Below are positions 1 to 9,105 of a stretch of DNA of 64,000 nucleotides, one piece after another (the first letter of the stretch is position 1; every line of letters begins with the position of its first letter). The translations under genes were made by a program, and so were the position numbers. The notes below the pieces were generated by a model. That model did no database searches, was not told the origin of the DNA, and was given only the letters and a program-made list of their open reading frames with translations. The stretch spans positions 1-64,000 of the forward strand of contig JAPLDK010000030.1 of NCBI GenBank assembly GCA_026391775.1. The letters are read 5' to 3'. Source of the stretch: Bacteroidota bacterium. GTDB lineage: Bacteria; Bacteroidota; Bacteroidia; Bacteroidales; FEN-979.

Positions 1-1012
1 CAGGGCCGCTGAGGGTTGGCACCGGTTTTACATGAACAACTACCCAGGTGCTTTGAACTGATCCGGTACAGGTGGCAATTACAGCAAAGTATGTGGTCGT
101 TACCATCGGGTTCACCGATATCTGCGGGCCGTAACCCGCGATGGGGCCGGTCGGACTGTCCTTATACCAGGTGATCCCGTTCGGTACAAACCTGGTGCTT
201 TCGTCGGCTGTGGTCCAGGAATTGGCATTCCGGTTAAAGGCAATAAATGCAATTGTGCCGTTGCTGTTATGAACCCCCTGGGTGGCAACATTGCCCTGCC
301 ATGAGCAGGAAGGCTTCATCGTAATATTGTTTTCGACCGAATAATCCGATTGATTCAGTACGATCTGGAATATGCCAAGGGCTGTGGGGCAATTATATAA
401 TGCGCAGCTGTCCCAGTACACCACCAGTTTGCTGTTGCCGGGAGGATCGGAAATGATATGACGGAATACTTTTGAACGGTTGGGCCCGCCTGATGAAGGG
501 TTCCAGTCCTGGTAAGGTGCAAAGATTGCATTTTTGGGAACAGTTGAGTTTGTACTCGGGATCGAAAAGGGTGTATAAATGGTCCAGCCCTGGTTAACAG
601 GGTTTGAAAAACTTATCCAGCCGTTTGACCCTATCCAGTATTGGGTAAATATATTGTTAAGAAAGCAGAATTCAAAACCAATAGGATAAGGCCCTGCCCA
701 CGTATCATCATGATTGCTTACGATCTGGCCGGCATTGTTCCTGAATTCAGGATCAACAGCCGTATCACTAACCAGGGGGTTCGCACCGAATGTAAACTGT
801 TCGAAAGTATAACTGTCGGTGCCGTTCATGCAGCCTGGTTGCAGCCAGGCATTTAATGTTGCCGATGCCCCCTGGCAGATAGGCAGCACGCTATCTGCCA
901 CGATACATTGAGGGAAAAGATCGTGAGTAAACACGGTAAGAAACGCAATCAGAATAAACCTTTTGAGATCAGTGGTTTTCACAGTATTTTCCCTTTTCAA
1001 CAACCAGCCCAT
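1..1012 (-). CDS. Large secreted surface protein, N-terminal part only (runs off the window)
   Basis: An open frame on the minus strand enters from the window edge, so only about the first 337 residues are visible. It starts at ATG 1012, with an in-frame TAG two codons upstream; GTG 982 is an alternative start that gives a tighter signal peptide (hydrophobic FILIAFLTVFTHDLF, then PQ). The mature part is rich in aromatic, Asn, Ser and Thr residues and has paired cysteines; the stretch YWIGSNGWISF is typical of beta-sandwich modules in Bacteroidetes surface proteins. The last visible part resembles an Ig/PKD-type domain (TTTYFAVIATCTG). By family habit the missing C-terminus would carry a gliding or T9SS sorting domain; that is inference. 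It is divergent from the S41 peptidase. Confidence 0.75.
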   Translation of the reverse strand, partial: MGWLLKRENTVKTTDLKRFILIAFLTVFTHDLFPQCIVADSVLPICQGASATLNAWLQPGCMNGTDSYTFEQFTFGANPLVSDTAVDPEFRNNAGQIVSNHDDTWAGPYPIGFEFCFLNNIFTQYWIGSNGWISFSNPVNQGWTIYTPFSIPSTNSTVPKNAIFAPYQDWNPSSGGPNRSKVFRHIISDPPGNSKLVVYWDSCALYNCPTALGIFQIVLNQSDYSVENNITMKPSCSWQGNVATQGVHNSNGTIAFIAFNRNANSWTTADESTRFVPNGITWYKDSPTGPIAGYGPQISVNPMVTTTYFAVIATCTGSVQSTWVVVHVKPVPTLSGP

Positions 1013-1167
1013 GTACTATGCACATTGCTTTAATCCCAGGGATTTTTGATAAGAGTATAAAAATAAGGAATTTAATCCTTGTTATGGTCAAAAAAAATAA
1101 AAAACCGCAATCTGTGTTTAAAATATTTTGTTATAAATTAGCTGATTAACCATTACAAACTTCTGCC

Positions 1168-2904
1168 ATGAAAAGATGTATCCTGCTGATCCTTTCTGTT
1201 TTCTTTAATATAACGACCATGTTTTCCCAGACTAACGGATTCGTTGCCGCTTATGATTCCATGCATCAGAGGTTCCAGGTCTATTATGCTTTTGGCGAAT
1301 GGAAGGCCGTTGACTGGAATGCTCTTAACGGTATAATACGGACCAGAATAGTAAATGCCGGACAGACTAATGATACCAATGCATTTTATCTGGCATTAAG
1401 GGAATATGTGGCTTCGATACATGATGGTCATCTCTCAGTTCGCGGGTCAGGATGGGATAATCACAAGGCATATGCACGATACCAGCAGATCGGCGGAAGT
1501 TACGGATTTGCCTTGACAGGGCTGGATGATGGCAGGATTGTTGCCCGCCTTGTTAATCCCGGATCACCTTCTGCCCTTGCAGGTATGCAGTTCGGGGCTG
1601 AGATTCTTGAGATCAATGACAAGCCTGTAAACGGCGCTCTTGACACTTTATCCGTTTTATGGGCTGAAGCAAACCCGGCGACCCGGGAATGCAGAAGGCT
1701 GAACCAGTTCCGTTTTATCGGAAGGGCCCCCGTAGGTAGAAACATGAAAGTAAAATTCCTTAACAGGGGGGCAATAGGTTCTGTCACTGCTTTAATGACG
1801 GCAGTTGACGACAACTACCTCACCTTTGACCAGACCTCCTTGTTGCCCATAGATCCCGGGCCAACCATATCTTACAGTATCCTTCAGCCCTATGGCTACG
1901 GCTATATCAAGCTGACCTCCGAACCCGGAGATTCAGCAACCATGGCACAGGTTTATATAAGTTTCAGGCAGGCCATCACTTCTTTTAACACTGCTGGCGT
2001 TCCGGGTATGATCCTCGATATGCGCGTGAATACCGGTGGTGAAGACCTGCTTTCGGCAGCCCTTTCAGGATTTTTCACAACCGATACTACATTGTACGAA
2101 TACCGGAGTTTTTATAATCCTGGGAGCGGACAATTCGAACTCTGGCCTTTGCCCCTTCCCCATTTCAATCCGCAGACGCTTGGAACCTATATCAACCCTA
2201 AGTATCCGAATGGAGCCCAGTACACCGAACCCCAGGGAATTATCTTTTCAAAGCCCGTAATGGTCATGGTTGGCCCCCGGAATATCAGCAGCGGTGAGGG
2301 GATCCCGATGATGGTTCAGAGACTCCCAAAAAACAAAGTTGTGAGCTTCTACGGAAGCAACGGTTCCTTTGGAATGATGGAATCCTGGTCGAACCATTAT
2401 CTTTATCCGCCTCCGAATGACCTGTACCTGAGATATCCCGTGGGGCGTTCCCTGGATAAAAATATGAAGATCCAGCTCGACAGCGATTCTACCATGCAGG
2501 GAGGCGTAATACCCGATATCCGGGTTCCTTTGAACGATACCGTGATCGATCAGCTATATACCGACAACATTGATGTGGAACTGAAGTACGCGATCGGGGA
2601 ACTTAATTCAATGCTGGGAATTAATGAACCCGGTCAAGCCGGCGCCGGCCTTGTACTCGAACAGATGTTTCCAAATCCTGTTAAGTCATCCGCCGTCATA
2701 TCCTACCGCATAGATATAACTTCAAGAGTTTCATTATCTGTTTATGATATCAATGGAAAGTTGGTGAAAACTCTCGTAGATGAACCACAAAAAGCCGGGC
2801 ATTATACTGTTTCCTGGGATACTGAAGAGGTCCGTCCGGGAGTCTATTTTTACCGGATCAGGACAGGCAGGCTTTGTGTCACAAGAAAATGCATAGTCCT
2901 GTAA
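1168..2904 (+). CDS. Secreted S41-family (C-terminal processing) peptidase with PDZ and T9SS sorting domain
   Basis: 578 residues. A signal peptide (residues 1-21, ending MFSQ) is followed by an N-terminal helical region, a PDZ-like segment at about 110-200 (LVNPGSPSALAGMQFG, EILEINDKPVNG), and the S41 protease core. In the core, GMILDMRVNTGG and the serine motif NISSGEG (Ser374/375) match the tail-specific protease fold, which uses a Ser/Lys pair. The last ~80 residues (FPNPVKSSAVISYRI ... RPGVYFYRIRTG) form a type A T9SS C-terminal domain, so the enzyme is predicted to be exported through the outer membrane and anchored or released there. The natural substrate is unknown. The next gene starts 28 nt downstream on the same strand, suggesting co-transcription with the beta-lactamase-like lipoprotein. 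Confidence 0.93.
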   Translation: MKRCILLILSVFFNITTMFSQTNGFVAAYDSMHQRFQVYYAFGEWKAVDWNALNGIIRTRIVNAGQTNDTNAFYLALREYVASIHDGHLSVRGSGWDNHKAYARYQQIGGSYGFALTGLDDGRIVARLVNPGSPSALAGMQFGAEILEINDKPVNGALDTLSVLWAEANPATRECRRLNQFRFIGRAPVGRNMKVKFLNRGAIGSVTALMTAVDDNYLTFDQTSLLPIDPGPTISYSILQPYGYGYIKLTSEPGDSATMAQVYISFRQAITSFNTAGVPGMILDMRVNTGGEDLLSAALSGFFTTDTTLYEYRSFYNPGSGQFELWPLPLPHFNPQTLGTYINPKYPNGAQYTEPQGIIFSKPVMVMVGPRNISSGEGIPMMVQRLPKNKVVSFYGSNGSFGMMESWSNHYLYPPPNDLYLRYPVGRSLDKNMKIQLDSDSTMQGGVIPDIRVPLNDTVIDQLYTDNIDVELKYAIGELNSMLGINEPGQAGAGLVLEQMFPNPVKSSAVISYRIDITSRVSLSVYDINGKLVKTLVDEPQKAGHYTVSWDTEEVRPGVYFYRIRTGRLCVTRKCIVL

Positions 2905-2932
2905 AACCAGTAATCAAGTCAAAAGATCTTTT

Positions 2933-4057
2933 ATGAGAAAAACATCATGCTTATCCATTTTAATGCTGGGATTTTTATTGTTGCTGAATTGTTCCTGTAA
3001 ACATAAGGCCGATACGGTTGTCACCAATCTGAATGATCAGATAACAGCTCAATGGGAACAGGTAAGCGATTCGATATACGCTGCTTCCAGGATTCCCGGT
3101 ATGCTTATCGGGATTTGGGCGCCCGACAGGAACCTTGTATGGATCAAAGGCAAAGGCAAAGCCAATAAGGCCACCGGTGCGAAACCCGACTCATCCATGA
3201 AGTACCGTATCGGGAGTATTACCAAAACGTATACCTATACGGTACTTCTGATGCTGGTGGATGAAAAAGCAATCTCCCTTGATGATACACTTAGCAAGTA
3301 TATTTCTGATTTCCCCAAAGCCGACAGCATTACAATACGGATGTTGTGTAACCATACCAGCGGGATATTTGATTATACAGAAACGCAGGCCTGGCGGGTC
3401 AGTTTAATAACCAATCCCTTAAGAAAGTGGACCAGCCAGGAACTTATCGACCTGGTTAAGACTGAACCGTTTTATTTCTCCCCGGGTATGGGTTTTTATT
3501 ATTCGAATACCAATACCATCATAGCGGGAAAGATCATCGAACAGCTCACCGGGAACTCAGTGGCTTCAGAGATCCAGAGACGGATATTTGCCTCGCTCAA
3601 CTTGTTAAATACCATCTATCCTTCCAATAATATTATGCCTGCTAATTTTATTCATGGCTACGGATGGAGTGAAGAAGATACCACCGATGTGTCGGAGGCT
3701 TATGATCCTTCCATAGGAGGGTGTGCAGGCGCCCTGGTTGCCGATATTTACGACCTGAAAGCCTGGGTGGAATTTTTATATAAAGGTACACTGCTGAGCC
3801 CGGCAATACAGGCCCAAAGGCTCACCGTGATCCCTGCCCCGGGTGAAGATTGTGAAGAATACGGACTGGGGATAATGCATAAAATCAGTCCCCCAATGTG
3901 GGGACATACAGGCACCATATTCGGATATAAGAACTGGGCGGGGTATTGTCCGACGAAAAATGTCACTATCGTGATCCTTTACAACGCCACCTCATCCAAG
4001 CCGATGGTTATGGCGACCAGGCTGATGAATATTTACCTGGGGGCGGTAAAGAAATAA
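2933..4057 (+). CDS. Class C beta-lactamase-like serine hydrolase lipoprotein
   Basis: 374 residues, with an N-terminal membrane segment ending in a lipobox-like LLNCSC, so probably a lipoprotein. The penicillin-binding-protein/class C fold is shown by its three catalytic boxes: S-I-T-K (Ser95, Lys98) within YRIGSITKTYTY, Y-S-N at about 189-191 in GFYYSNTNT, and H-T-G at about 324 in WGHTGTIFGY. Proteins of this family act as esterases, D-aminopeptidases or DD-peptidases as often as true beta-lactamases, and the sequence does not decide which. Inferred role is envelope peptide or ester hydrolysis. The gene follows the S41 peptidase by 28 nt. Confidence 0.92.
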   Translation: MRKTSCLSILMLGFLLLLNCSCKHKADTVVTNLNDQITAQWEQVSDSIYAASRIPGMLIGIWAPDRNLVWIKGKGKANKATGAKPDSSMKYRIGSITKTYTYTVLLMLVDEKAISLDDTLSKYISDFPKADSITIRMLCNHTSGIFDYTETQAWRVSLITNPLRKWTSQELIDLVKTEPFYFSPGMGFYYSNTNTIIAGKIIEQLTGNSVASEIQRRIFASLNLLNTIYPSNNIMPANFIHGYGWSEEDTTDVSEAYDPSIGGCAGALVADIYDLKAWVEFLYKGTLLSPAIQAQRLTVIPAPGEDCEEYGLGIMHKISPPMWGHTGTIFGYKNWAGYCPTKNVTIVILYNATSSKPMVMATRLMNIYLGAVKK

Positions 4058-4252
4058 AAAACGCCTGTAATCATTGGATCTTGTGGTTACTTCGGCTGGC
4101 TTCAGCAGTCAGGAACTAATTTTGATTTCCTAAAACCAATACATCTTGTTATAGGATATCGCCTGACTATTTGCAAAACATTCTGTTTCTTCGTATATTT
4201 CATAGTTTTTTTCTATTATCTCCTTAACACAACCGGCGGGTGAATTAAAATC

Positions 4253-4283
4253 TTGATTTCCGTTATTTTTTTCATTATATTTG
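4253..4283 (+). promoter_or_regulatory. Candidate Bacteroidetes-type promoter for the Kelch gene
   Basis: TTG at 4253-4255, 20 nt spacer, then TATATTTG at 4276-4283. This fits the Bacteroidetes primary-sigma consensus TTTG-N19-TAnnTTTG. Transcription would start near 4290, leaving a leader of about 180 nt before the start codon at 4470. Confidence 0.5.
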
Positions 4284-4383
4284 GATGTTTATTATATATT
4301 CAATATAGCAGACAAGGACAAAAAAGAGAGTACCTACCTTTCACTTTGACAGTTCCTGACTTTTATGACCGACAATAGTAAAA

Positions 4384-4448
4384 AATAAAAGTGGAGACCA
4401 GCGACCATTCACAAAAACGGGGCAAATCCGAAAAGTTATACGAGTAGG
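4384..4448 (+). promoter_or_regulatory. Candidate structured leader element, copy A
   Basis: Contains ACGG (4417-4420), CCGAAAAG (4428-4435), a 6-nt spacer and GAGTAGG (4442-4448), 21 nt before the ATG at 4470. The same order of blocks occurs at 10696-10722 before an unrelated gene. CGG and CCG can pair around a 7-nt loop, and a small hairpin (TGG/CCA arms in GTGGAGACCAGCGACCA) lies just upstream. I do not recognise it as a known riboswitch family; a cis-regulatory RNA is inference. Confidence 0.4.
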
Positions 4449-4469
4449 ATATTTTAAATCAAAAAAATC

Positions 4470-5717
4470 ATGAAAACAAAATTACTTTTTAGCGCTATTG
4501 GACTTTTGCTTATTTCAATAAGTTTAAAAGCCCAGGTAGAGATTCCGGCTGTAACAGATCCGGGTACATGGACTCAAAAAGTCAACTTTCCCGGGACGCC
4601 GCGTCATGGTGTTGTTGCATTTACTATGAGCACTAAAGCTTATGTAGGAACAGGATATCATGAAATTGGCATTCCTTATGGCAAGCAGGATTTTTGGAAA
4701 TGGGATAAAAATTCAAACACCTGGTCCCAAGTGGCAAGCTTGCCGGGTACTGCAAGAACAAATTCAGGTTGTTTTACCATAGATTCGATTGGATACCTTG
4801 TAAGCGGAACAAACGGGTATGACATGGACGACATGTGGGGATATAATTCGATCACAGACGGTTGGACGCAAATGGCAAACTTCCCGGGGCCATCAAGGGG
4901 CGGGGAAGGAATTACATCTACAACTGCGAATATCGGAGCAAAGGGGTATTTCGGATTAGGAGTAAATTATTCAAGTACTTCCTTCTACTATGATTTTTGG
5001 GAATGGGATCAGGGAACAAATACATGGGCTCAAAAAGCTAATTATCCAGGTGGTGGATGCAGGGGTATGATTGGTTTCACCATAGGAACTAAATTTTATG
5101 CTGGAACTGGTCTGGATGCAAATAGTATTTTTCATAATGATTTTTGGGAATGGGATCAAGGAACAAATACATGGACTCAAAAAGCAAATTTTCCGGGAGG
5201 AGCAAGAACAGGAGCTGTTAGTTTTTCAATAGGAAATAAAGGATATGTTGGACTGGGTTATAACACTAATGATTATTTTAAAGATTTTTGGGAATACAAT
5301 CCCACCTCTGATACATGGGTTAGAAAAACCGATTATTCCGGAAGTGGGCGGATTCTATGTGCCGGTTTTTCAATTGGCACAAAAGCTTATATTGGCTTAG
5401 GATGTGATTCTTCCGGTACTGATTATAGTGATTTCTGGGAATACGATCCCTCAAGTACAGGTGTTCAAAGTTTTGTTGAAAATAAAGACATTGTAATCTA
5501 CCCTAATCCTTTAACTGATATGCTTACAATAGAAACTAATAGTTTAAATACCAATCAACAATTTGAAATAATAAATCTTACCGGGCGACTTGTATATACA
5601 TCTTATATTAATAAAAAGAAAACGACAGTTAATATGTCAGATTTTCCGAGTGGTATTTACATATTAAAACTAAACATGGATAAAGAAACGGCAGGAAAGA
5701 AATTTATTAAGCAATAA
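4470..5717 (+). CDS. Secreted Kelch-repeat beta-propeller protein with T9SS sorting domain
   Basis: 415 residues. Signal peptide (about 1-21, ending LKAQ), then about six Kelch-type blades of ~48 residues, each with a W-T-Q-K/V opening, an R-x-G turn, a G-x-K-x-Y-x-G-x-G strand and a D-F-W-E/K-W/Y-D/N closing strand. The last ~85 residues (IYPNPLTDMLTIETN ... FPSGIYILKLN) are a T9SS C-terminal sorting domain, so the propeller is predicted to sit on the cell surface or be released. Two blades are nearly identical at DNA level (about 4988-5048 and 5132-5192), suggesting recent internal duplication. Kelch propellers bind proteins or glycans; no catalytic residues are evident. Its base composition is more AT-rich than upstream neighbours and it has its own promoter and leader. 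Confidence 0.92.
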   Translation: MKTKLLFSAIGLLLISISLKAQVEIPAVTDPGTWTQKVNFPGTPRHGVVAFTMSTKAYVGTGYHEIGIPYGKQDFWKWDKNSNTWSQVASLPGTARTNSGCFTIDSIGYLVSGTNGYDMDDMWGYNSITDGWTQMANFPGPSRGGEGITSTTANIGAKGYFGLGVNYSSTSFYYDFWEWDQGTNTWAQKANYPGGGCRGMIGFTIGTKFYAGTGLDANSIFHNDFWEWDQGTNTWTQKANFPGGARTGAVSFSIGNKGYVGLGYNTNDYFKDFWEYNPTSDTWVRKTDYSGSGRILCAGFSIGTKAYIGLGCDSSGTDYSDFWEYDPSSTGVQSFVENKDIVIYPNPLTDMLTIETNSLNTNQQFEIINLTGRLVYTSYINKKKTTVNMSDFPSGIYILKLNMDKETAGKKFIKQ

Positions 5718-5818
5718 AATAATAAAATCTTTGTAATTACAAGAAATGCAGGCGATTAAACGATTGTGCTTCGAGTACAGAAAGCGCTTGAGTCGCGGAC
5801 TGGATTGTTATCCATCTA

Positions 5819-5851
5819 TTTGAAAATCAACGAGGTTGTAATGTATATTTG
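5819..5851 (+). promoter_or_regulatory. Candidate promoter of the caspase-CHASE2 operon
   Basis: TTTG at 5819-5822, 21 nt spacer, TATATTTG at 5844-5851. This is a good match to the Bacteroidetes TTTG/TAnnTTTG consensus, 22 nt before the ATG at 5874. No comparable signal is seen in the 25-nt gap before the CHASE2 gene, so one transcript for all three genes is likely. Confidence 0.55.
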
Positions 5852-5873
5852 TGATAAATAGAAGCTTTGCCAT

Positions 5874-7754
5874 ATGAAAAAATATTCCGCATTTTTTCTT
5901 GTTTGCCTGTTTTTTATTCCGAATATCCTTGTTGCACAGCAAGACATGCAGCGTGGCGTGAAATGGGTTCAGGTCACGATAGGAGGAACGACCACCACAT
6001 TGTACAAGCAGAGCCATGCCTTGTTGATCGGTGTGAGTGCCTATGACAACGGATTTCCGCCCTTACCAGGTGTCGCAGATGATATTTCGGCTGTCAAAAC
6101 AGCTCTTGAAGACAATGGATTTAATGTCGTGGAGGTGATGGATCCCGATCATAACTCGTTGCTGGATGCCTTTAAAAATTTTATTGCCAGATATGGACAG
6201 GCGCCTGATAACCGTCTGCTGTTTTATTTTGCAGGACACGGATACACTCAGAAAATGCCTTATGGGGATGAACTAGGTTATATTTGTCCGGCTGACGCTC
6301 CAGATCCCGAAAAAGACCCGGTGACATTTTCCAGCAGGGCATTGCCGATGGGTGAAATAGAGGTATTTGCAAAAAACATCAAGTCAAAACATGCTCTGTT
6401 CCTGTTTGATGCTTGTTTTTCCGGTTCCGTATTTGCCATGAGCCGCGCCATTCCCGAGGCGATCAATTACAAGACCAAAGAACCGGTGAGGCAATTTATA
6501 ACCAGTGGCAGCGCCAGTGAGACTGTGCCTGATAAAAGCATTTTCAGGTCACAGTTTATTCGTGCCTTGAACGGGGAAGCCGATGCGAACAAAGATGGAT
6601 TTATTACAGGTACGGAACTGGGAGAATTTCTTCAGACAACCGTAATAAATTACTCCTATGGAGCTCAACATCCGCAATATGGGAAAATCCGAAACCCAAA
6701 CCTTGACAAGGGGGATTTTGTCTTTTTACTTAACAATTCAGCTCAACAGGCTTCCGGAACAACGGGACAAAGTCCTTCTGCTGAATTAACTATAGAAGCG
6801 AAGAGTTTGGTGCGTCATGGAAAACTGGAGATCACTACCGAAATCTCCGGTGATCTGTATATTGATGAAGTTTATAAAAAGAAGGTGGATGCAAATTCTC
6901 TGTTGACCATCAATAATCTGGCCGAGGGTGATCATAACGTCAAGGTTAAGGGTGATGAAACTGTGGAGAAAGCGGTTTCCATTTCTCCGGATCAAACCGC
7001 GACAATTACCATACCTAAAAACATGGCTGCTTCCTCCGGATTGCCCGAAATGGTATTTGTGAAAGGCGGAACTTTCCAGATGGGCAGCAATGACGGTAAT
7101 TCTAATGAGAAGCCGGTACATGCTGTAACAGTGAGAAGTTTTTATATCGGCAAATATGAGATTACGCACAGGCAATGGAAGAATATTATGGGATCAAACC
7201 CTGCCTATTTTAACGGATGTGAGGATTGTCCGGTCGCACATATTTCCTGGGATGAAGCTCAGGAATTTATAAAAAAGCTGAACGATAAAACAGGAAAAAA
7301 TTATCGTTTGCCTACAGAAGCAGAATGGGAATATGCAGCAAAAGGAGGGAGCAAAAGCAAAGGATATATTTACAGCGGAAGTAATTCTGCTGAAGAAGTC
7401 GGATGGTATTCCACAAATAGCCAAGGGAATACCAATGAGTCAGGATTATTAGGACAGCGTTCAACAAATACCCACCCGGTCGGACAAAAACAATCCAATG
7501 AGTTAGGGTTATTTGATATGTCAGGCAATGTCTTTGAGTTTTGCAGCGACTGGTACGATAAAAAATACTATGAATCAAGTCCTGCCGACAACCCACAGGG
7601 CCCTTCATCGGGAACTTACCATACGAGGCGGGGCAGTTCAATTGCACGTTACGCAAAATTGGCTAGAACTACTTACAGAGAGTCTTCCTTTACAGCCACC
7701 GTTAAAGGTCGTGATATAGACCTCGGTTTTCGTCTCTGCATGTCTGCACCCTAA
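5874..7754 (+). CDS. Exported caspase-like peptidase (C14) with PEGA and formylglycine-generating-enzyme-like (SUMF1) domains
   Basis: 626 residues in four parts. Signal peptide 1-21 (ending LVAQ). Caspase/metacaspase-like p20 region at about 46-280, with the catalytic pair His122 in YFAGHGYT and Cys181 in LFDACFSGS. A PEGA-like beta domain at about 305-385 (GDLYIDEVYKKKVD, NLAEGDHNVKVKG). An FGE-sulfatase/SUMF1 domain at about 392-622 (MVFVKGGTFQMGS, YRLPTEAEWEYAAKGG, GNVFEFCSDWY, DLGFRLCMSAP). Caspase-like proteases cleave proteins after basic or acidic residues. SUMF1-like domains of this kind usually bind ligands or scaffold rather than make formylglycine, and the paired catalytic cysteines of true FGE are not obvious. 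Located in the periplasm or at the outer membrane by its signal. First gene of a three-gene operon with a CHASE2 sensor and a FecR-like protein. Confidence 0.93.
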   Translation: MKKYSAFFLVCLFFIPNILVAQQDMQRGVKWVQVTIGGTTTTLYKQSHALLIGVSAYDNGFPPLPGVADDISAVKTALEDNGFNVVEVMDPDHNSLLDAFKNFIARYGQAPDNRLLFYFAGHGYTQKMPYGDELGYICPADAPDPEKDPVTFSSRALPMGEIEVFAKNIKSKHALFLFDACFSGSVFAMSRAIPEAINYKTKEPVRQFITSGSASETVPDKSIFRSQFIRALNGEADANKDGFITGTELGEFLQTTVINYSYGAQHPQYGKIRNPNLDKGDFVFLLNNSAQQASGTTGQSPSAELTIEAKSLVRHGKLEITTEISGDLYIDEVYKKKVDANSLLTINNLAEGDHNVKVKGDETVEKAVSISPDQTATITIPKNMAASSGLPEMVFVKGGTFQMGSNDGNSNEKPVHAVTVRSFYIGKYEITHRQWKNIMGSNPAYFNGCEDCPVAHISWDEAQEFIKKLNDKTGKNYRLPTEAEWEYAAKGGSKSKGYIYSGSNSAEEVGWYSTNSQGNTNESGLLGQRSTNTHPVGQKQSNELGLFDMSGNVFEFCSDWYDKKYYESSPADNPQGPSSGTYHTRRGSSIARYAKLARTTYRESSFTATVKGRDIDLGFRLCMSAP

Positions 7755-7779
7755 TGTTTTTTGTCATAATTAAGAGATT

Positions 7780-9105
7780 ATGGCGGTTTCGCCGGTTAAA
7801 ATGCACAGAAAAAAACGGAAACCTGTTGCAAAGGAAGTTGTTGCTGAAGTGAAAAGAAACTTTGACAAGTTCCTGACGGTTTTGAAAATACGTTATTCAT
7901 CAGCCCTTAAAATCCTTTCAAAAAAACGAACCTTCCTTCGTGACGTTCTTTTGATTAATGTTTTATTATACATTATCATCCTTGTTCTCGGGCTGATAGC
8001 ATTTAATGTTTCATTTTTAGATCCCTTTAAACAGGCATTTAAGGATTTCAGCTTTGCCAACGTTTATTTTTCCAGGATGATTGATACAAACAGGGTTGAT
8101 ACAAACATCATCCTTATCAATACCGGGAGCCTTTCACGCGAGGGAATCGGAAGGCAGATCAGAATCCTGAATAAATACAAGCCAGGTGTAATTGGAATCG
8201 ATCATTTGTTCCTTGAAAGGAAAGAGAACGATTCGATACTTTCTTCAGCCATTTCAGAATGCCCTGCTTTAACGGGGGTTTGTTATCTGGATGATTTCAG
8301 TAAAGGCAAATATCATTCTGTACAAAAATCCAACCCATATTTCCTGATACACGATCAGGGGTTTGTCAATTATCCTGCTGAAGACCCTGTCTTTTCTACT
8401 ATCCGGTATGCCAGGTTTGCATACATAATAGAAAAGGATACTGTTTTTTCTTTTCCCGTTGCTGTTATCCGGAAATTCAGCCCGGAACTGTTTTTAAAGT
8501 CTGCCCCCTTAATGGACGGAATACACATAATCAATTTCATTGGAAATAAAAACAGCTTCATAACACTCGATACGGGACAGGTAACAGACACAGGGCAAGA
8601 CCTCGTCTTTCTTAAGAATAAGATCGTTCTTATGGGATACATGGGAGACTCATTGAATGCCCGCACAAAGCTGGAAGATCTTTACTATACTCCTTTAAAT
8701 AAGAGGCTTGCAGGCAGGACATATCCCGACATGTACGGGGTTGTTATCCATGCAAATATTATTTCGATGATCTTCGGCGGGAGGTTTATCCGCTCAGTCC
8801 CTTTTGCCCTGGAATGCGTTTTTGCATTTGTGATAACCTTTCTTCATCTTCTGCTCATTGTGCGTCTTTACCAGAGATCACATAAGCATTTTGAATTCCT
8901 TACAATCGTCATCCGATATACCTCGTCTGCAATATTGCTTTACCTTTATTTTCTCCTTTTTGCAAAAATGAATATCAGTTTTGATATGACCCTGGCCATT
9001 ATCGGGTTGATCTCACTGAAGATCGTAATCATAATCTATTATGAGATTGTGAAGTTTCTCGGGGATTCCGTTTATTTAAAATCATTTAAAACACATGAAA
9101 AATGA
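7780..9105 (+). CDS. CHASE2-domain membrane sensor without an output domain (copy A)
   Basis: 441 residues. A Lys/Arg-rich cytoplasmic N-terminus of about 55 residues precedes transmembrane helix 1 (VLLINVLLYIIILVLGLIAF). The extracytoplasmic CHASE2 domain follows at about 80-340, with strands DTNIILINTGSLSREG and KPGVIGIDHLF, the D/N-x-F-x-G-N motif at INFIGNKNSF, KNKIVLMGYMGDS, and the closing PDMYGVVIHANIISMI. Three hydrophobic segments form the C-terminal membrane part. CHASE2 normally feeds a cyclase, kinase or protease output, but none is fused here, so signalling must pass through a partner; the operon supplies a caspase and a FecR-like protein. The ligand is unknown. Starts 25 nt after the caspase gene and overlaps the next gene by 4 nt. 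Confidence 0.88.
   Translation: MAVSPVKMHRKKRKPVAKEVVAEVKRNFDKFLTVLKIRYSSALKILSKKRTFLRDVLLINVLLYIIILVLGLIAFNVSFLDPFKQAFKDFSFANVYFSRMIDTNRVDTNIILINTGSLSREGIGRQIRILNKYKPGVIGIDHLFLERKENDSILSSAISECPALTGVCYLDDFSKGKYHSVQKSNPYFLIHDQGFVNYPAEDPVFSTIRYARFAYIIEKDTVFSFPVAVIRKFSPELFLKSAPLMDGIHIINFIGNKNSFITLDTGQVTDTGQDLVFLKNKIVLMGYMGDSLNARTKLEDLYYTPLNKRLAGRTYPDMYGVVIHANIISMIFGGRFIRSVPFALECVFAFVITFLHLLLIVRLYQRSHKHFEFLTIVIRYTSSAILLYLYFLLFAKMNISFDMTLAIIGLISLKIVIIIYYEIVKFLGDSVYLKSFKTHEK

Larger units (their letters stand above)
4058..4469. other. Intergenic region, AT-rich, 412 nt
   Basis: There is no complete gene here. On the minus strand, 4130-4288 is an open frame of about 52 codons with no ATG and plausible composition (for example GCVKEIIEKNYEIYEETEC, ending KMYWF); it could be the tail of a decayed gene, but chance is not excluded. 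The 3' half holds a candidate promoter and a leader with a motif shared with the leader of the gene at 10749; these are listed separately. Confidence 0.5.

Noticed and set aside
4384-4448. Cyclic-di-GMP (GEMM) riboswitch
   Set aside because: There is some resemblance (GGGCAAAT, GAAA), but the second conserved half of GEMM is missing in both leaders.
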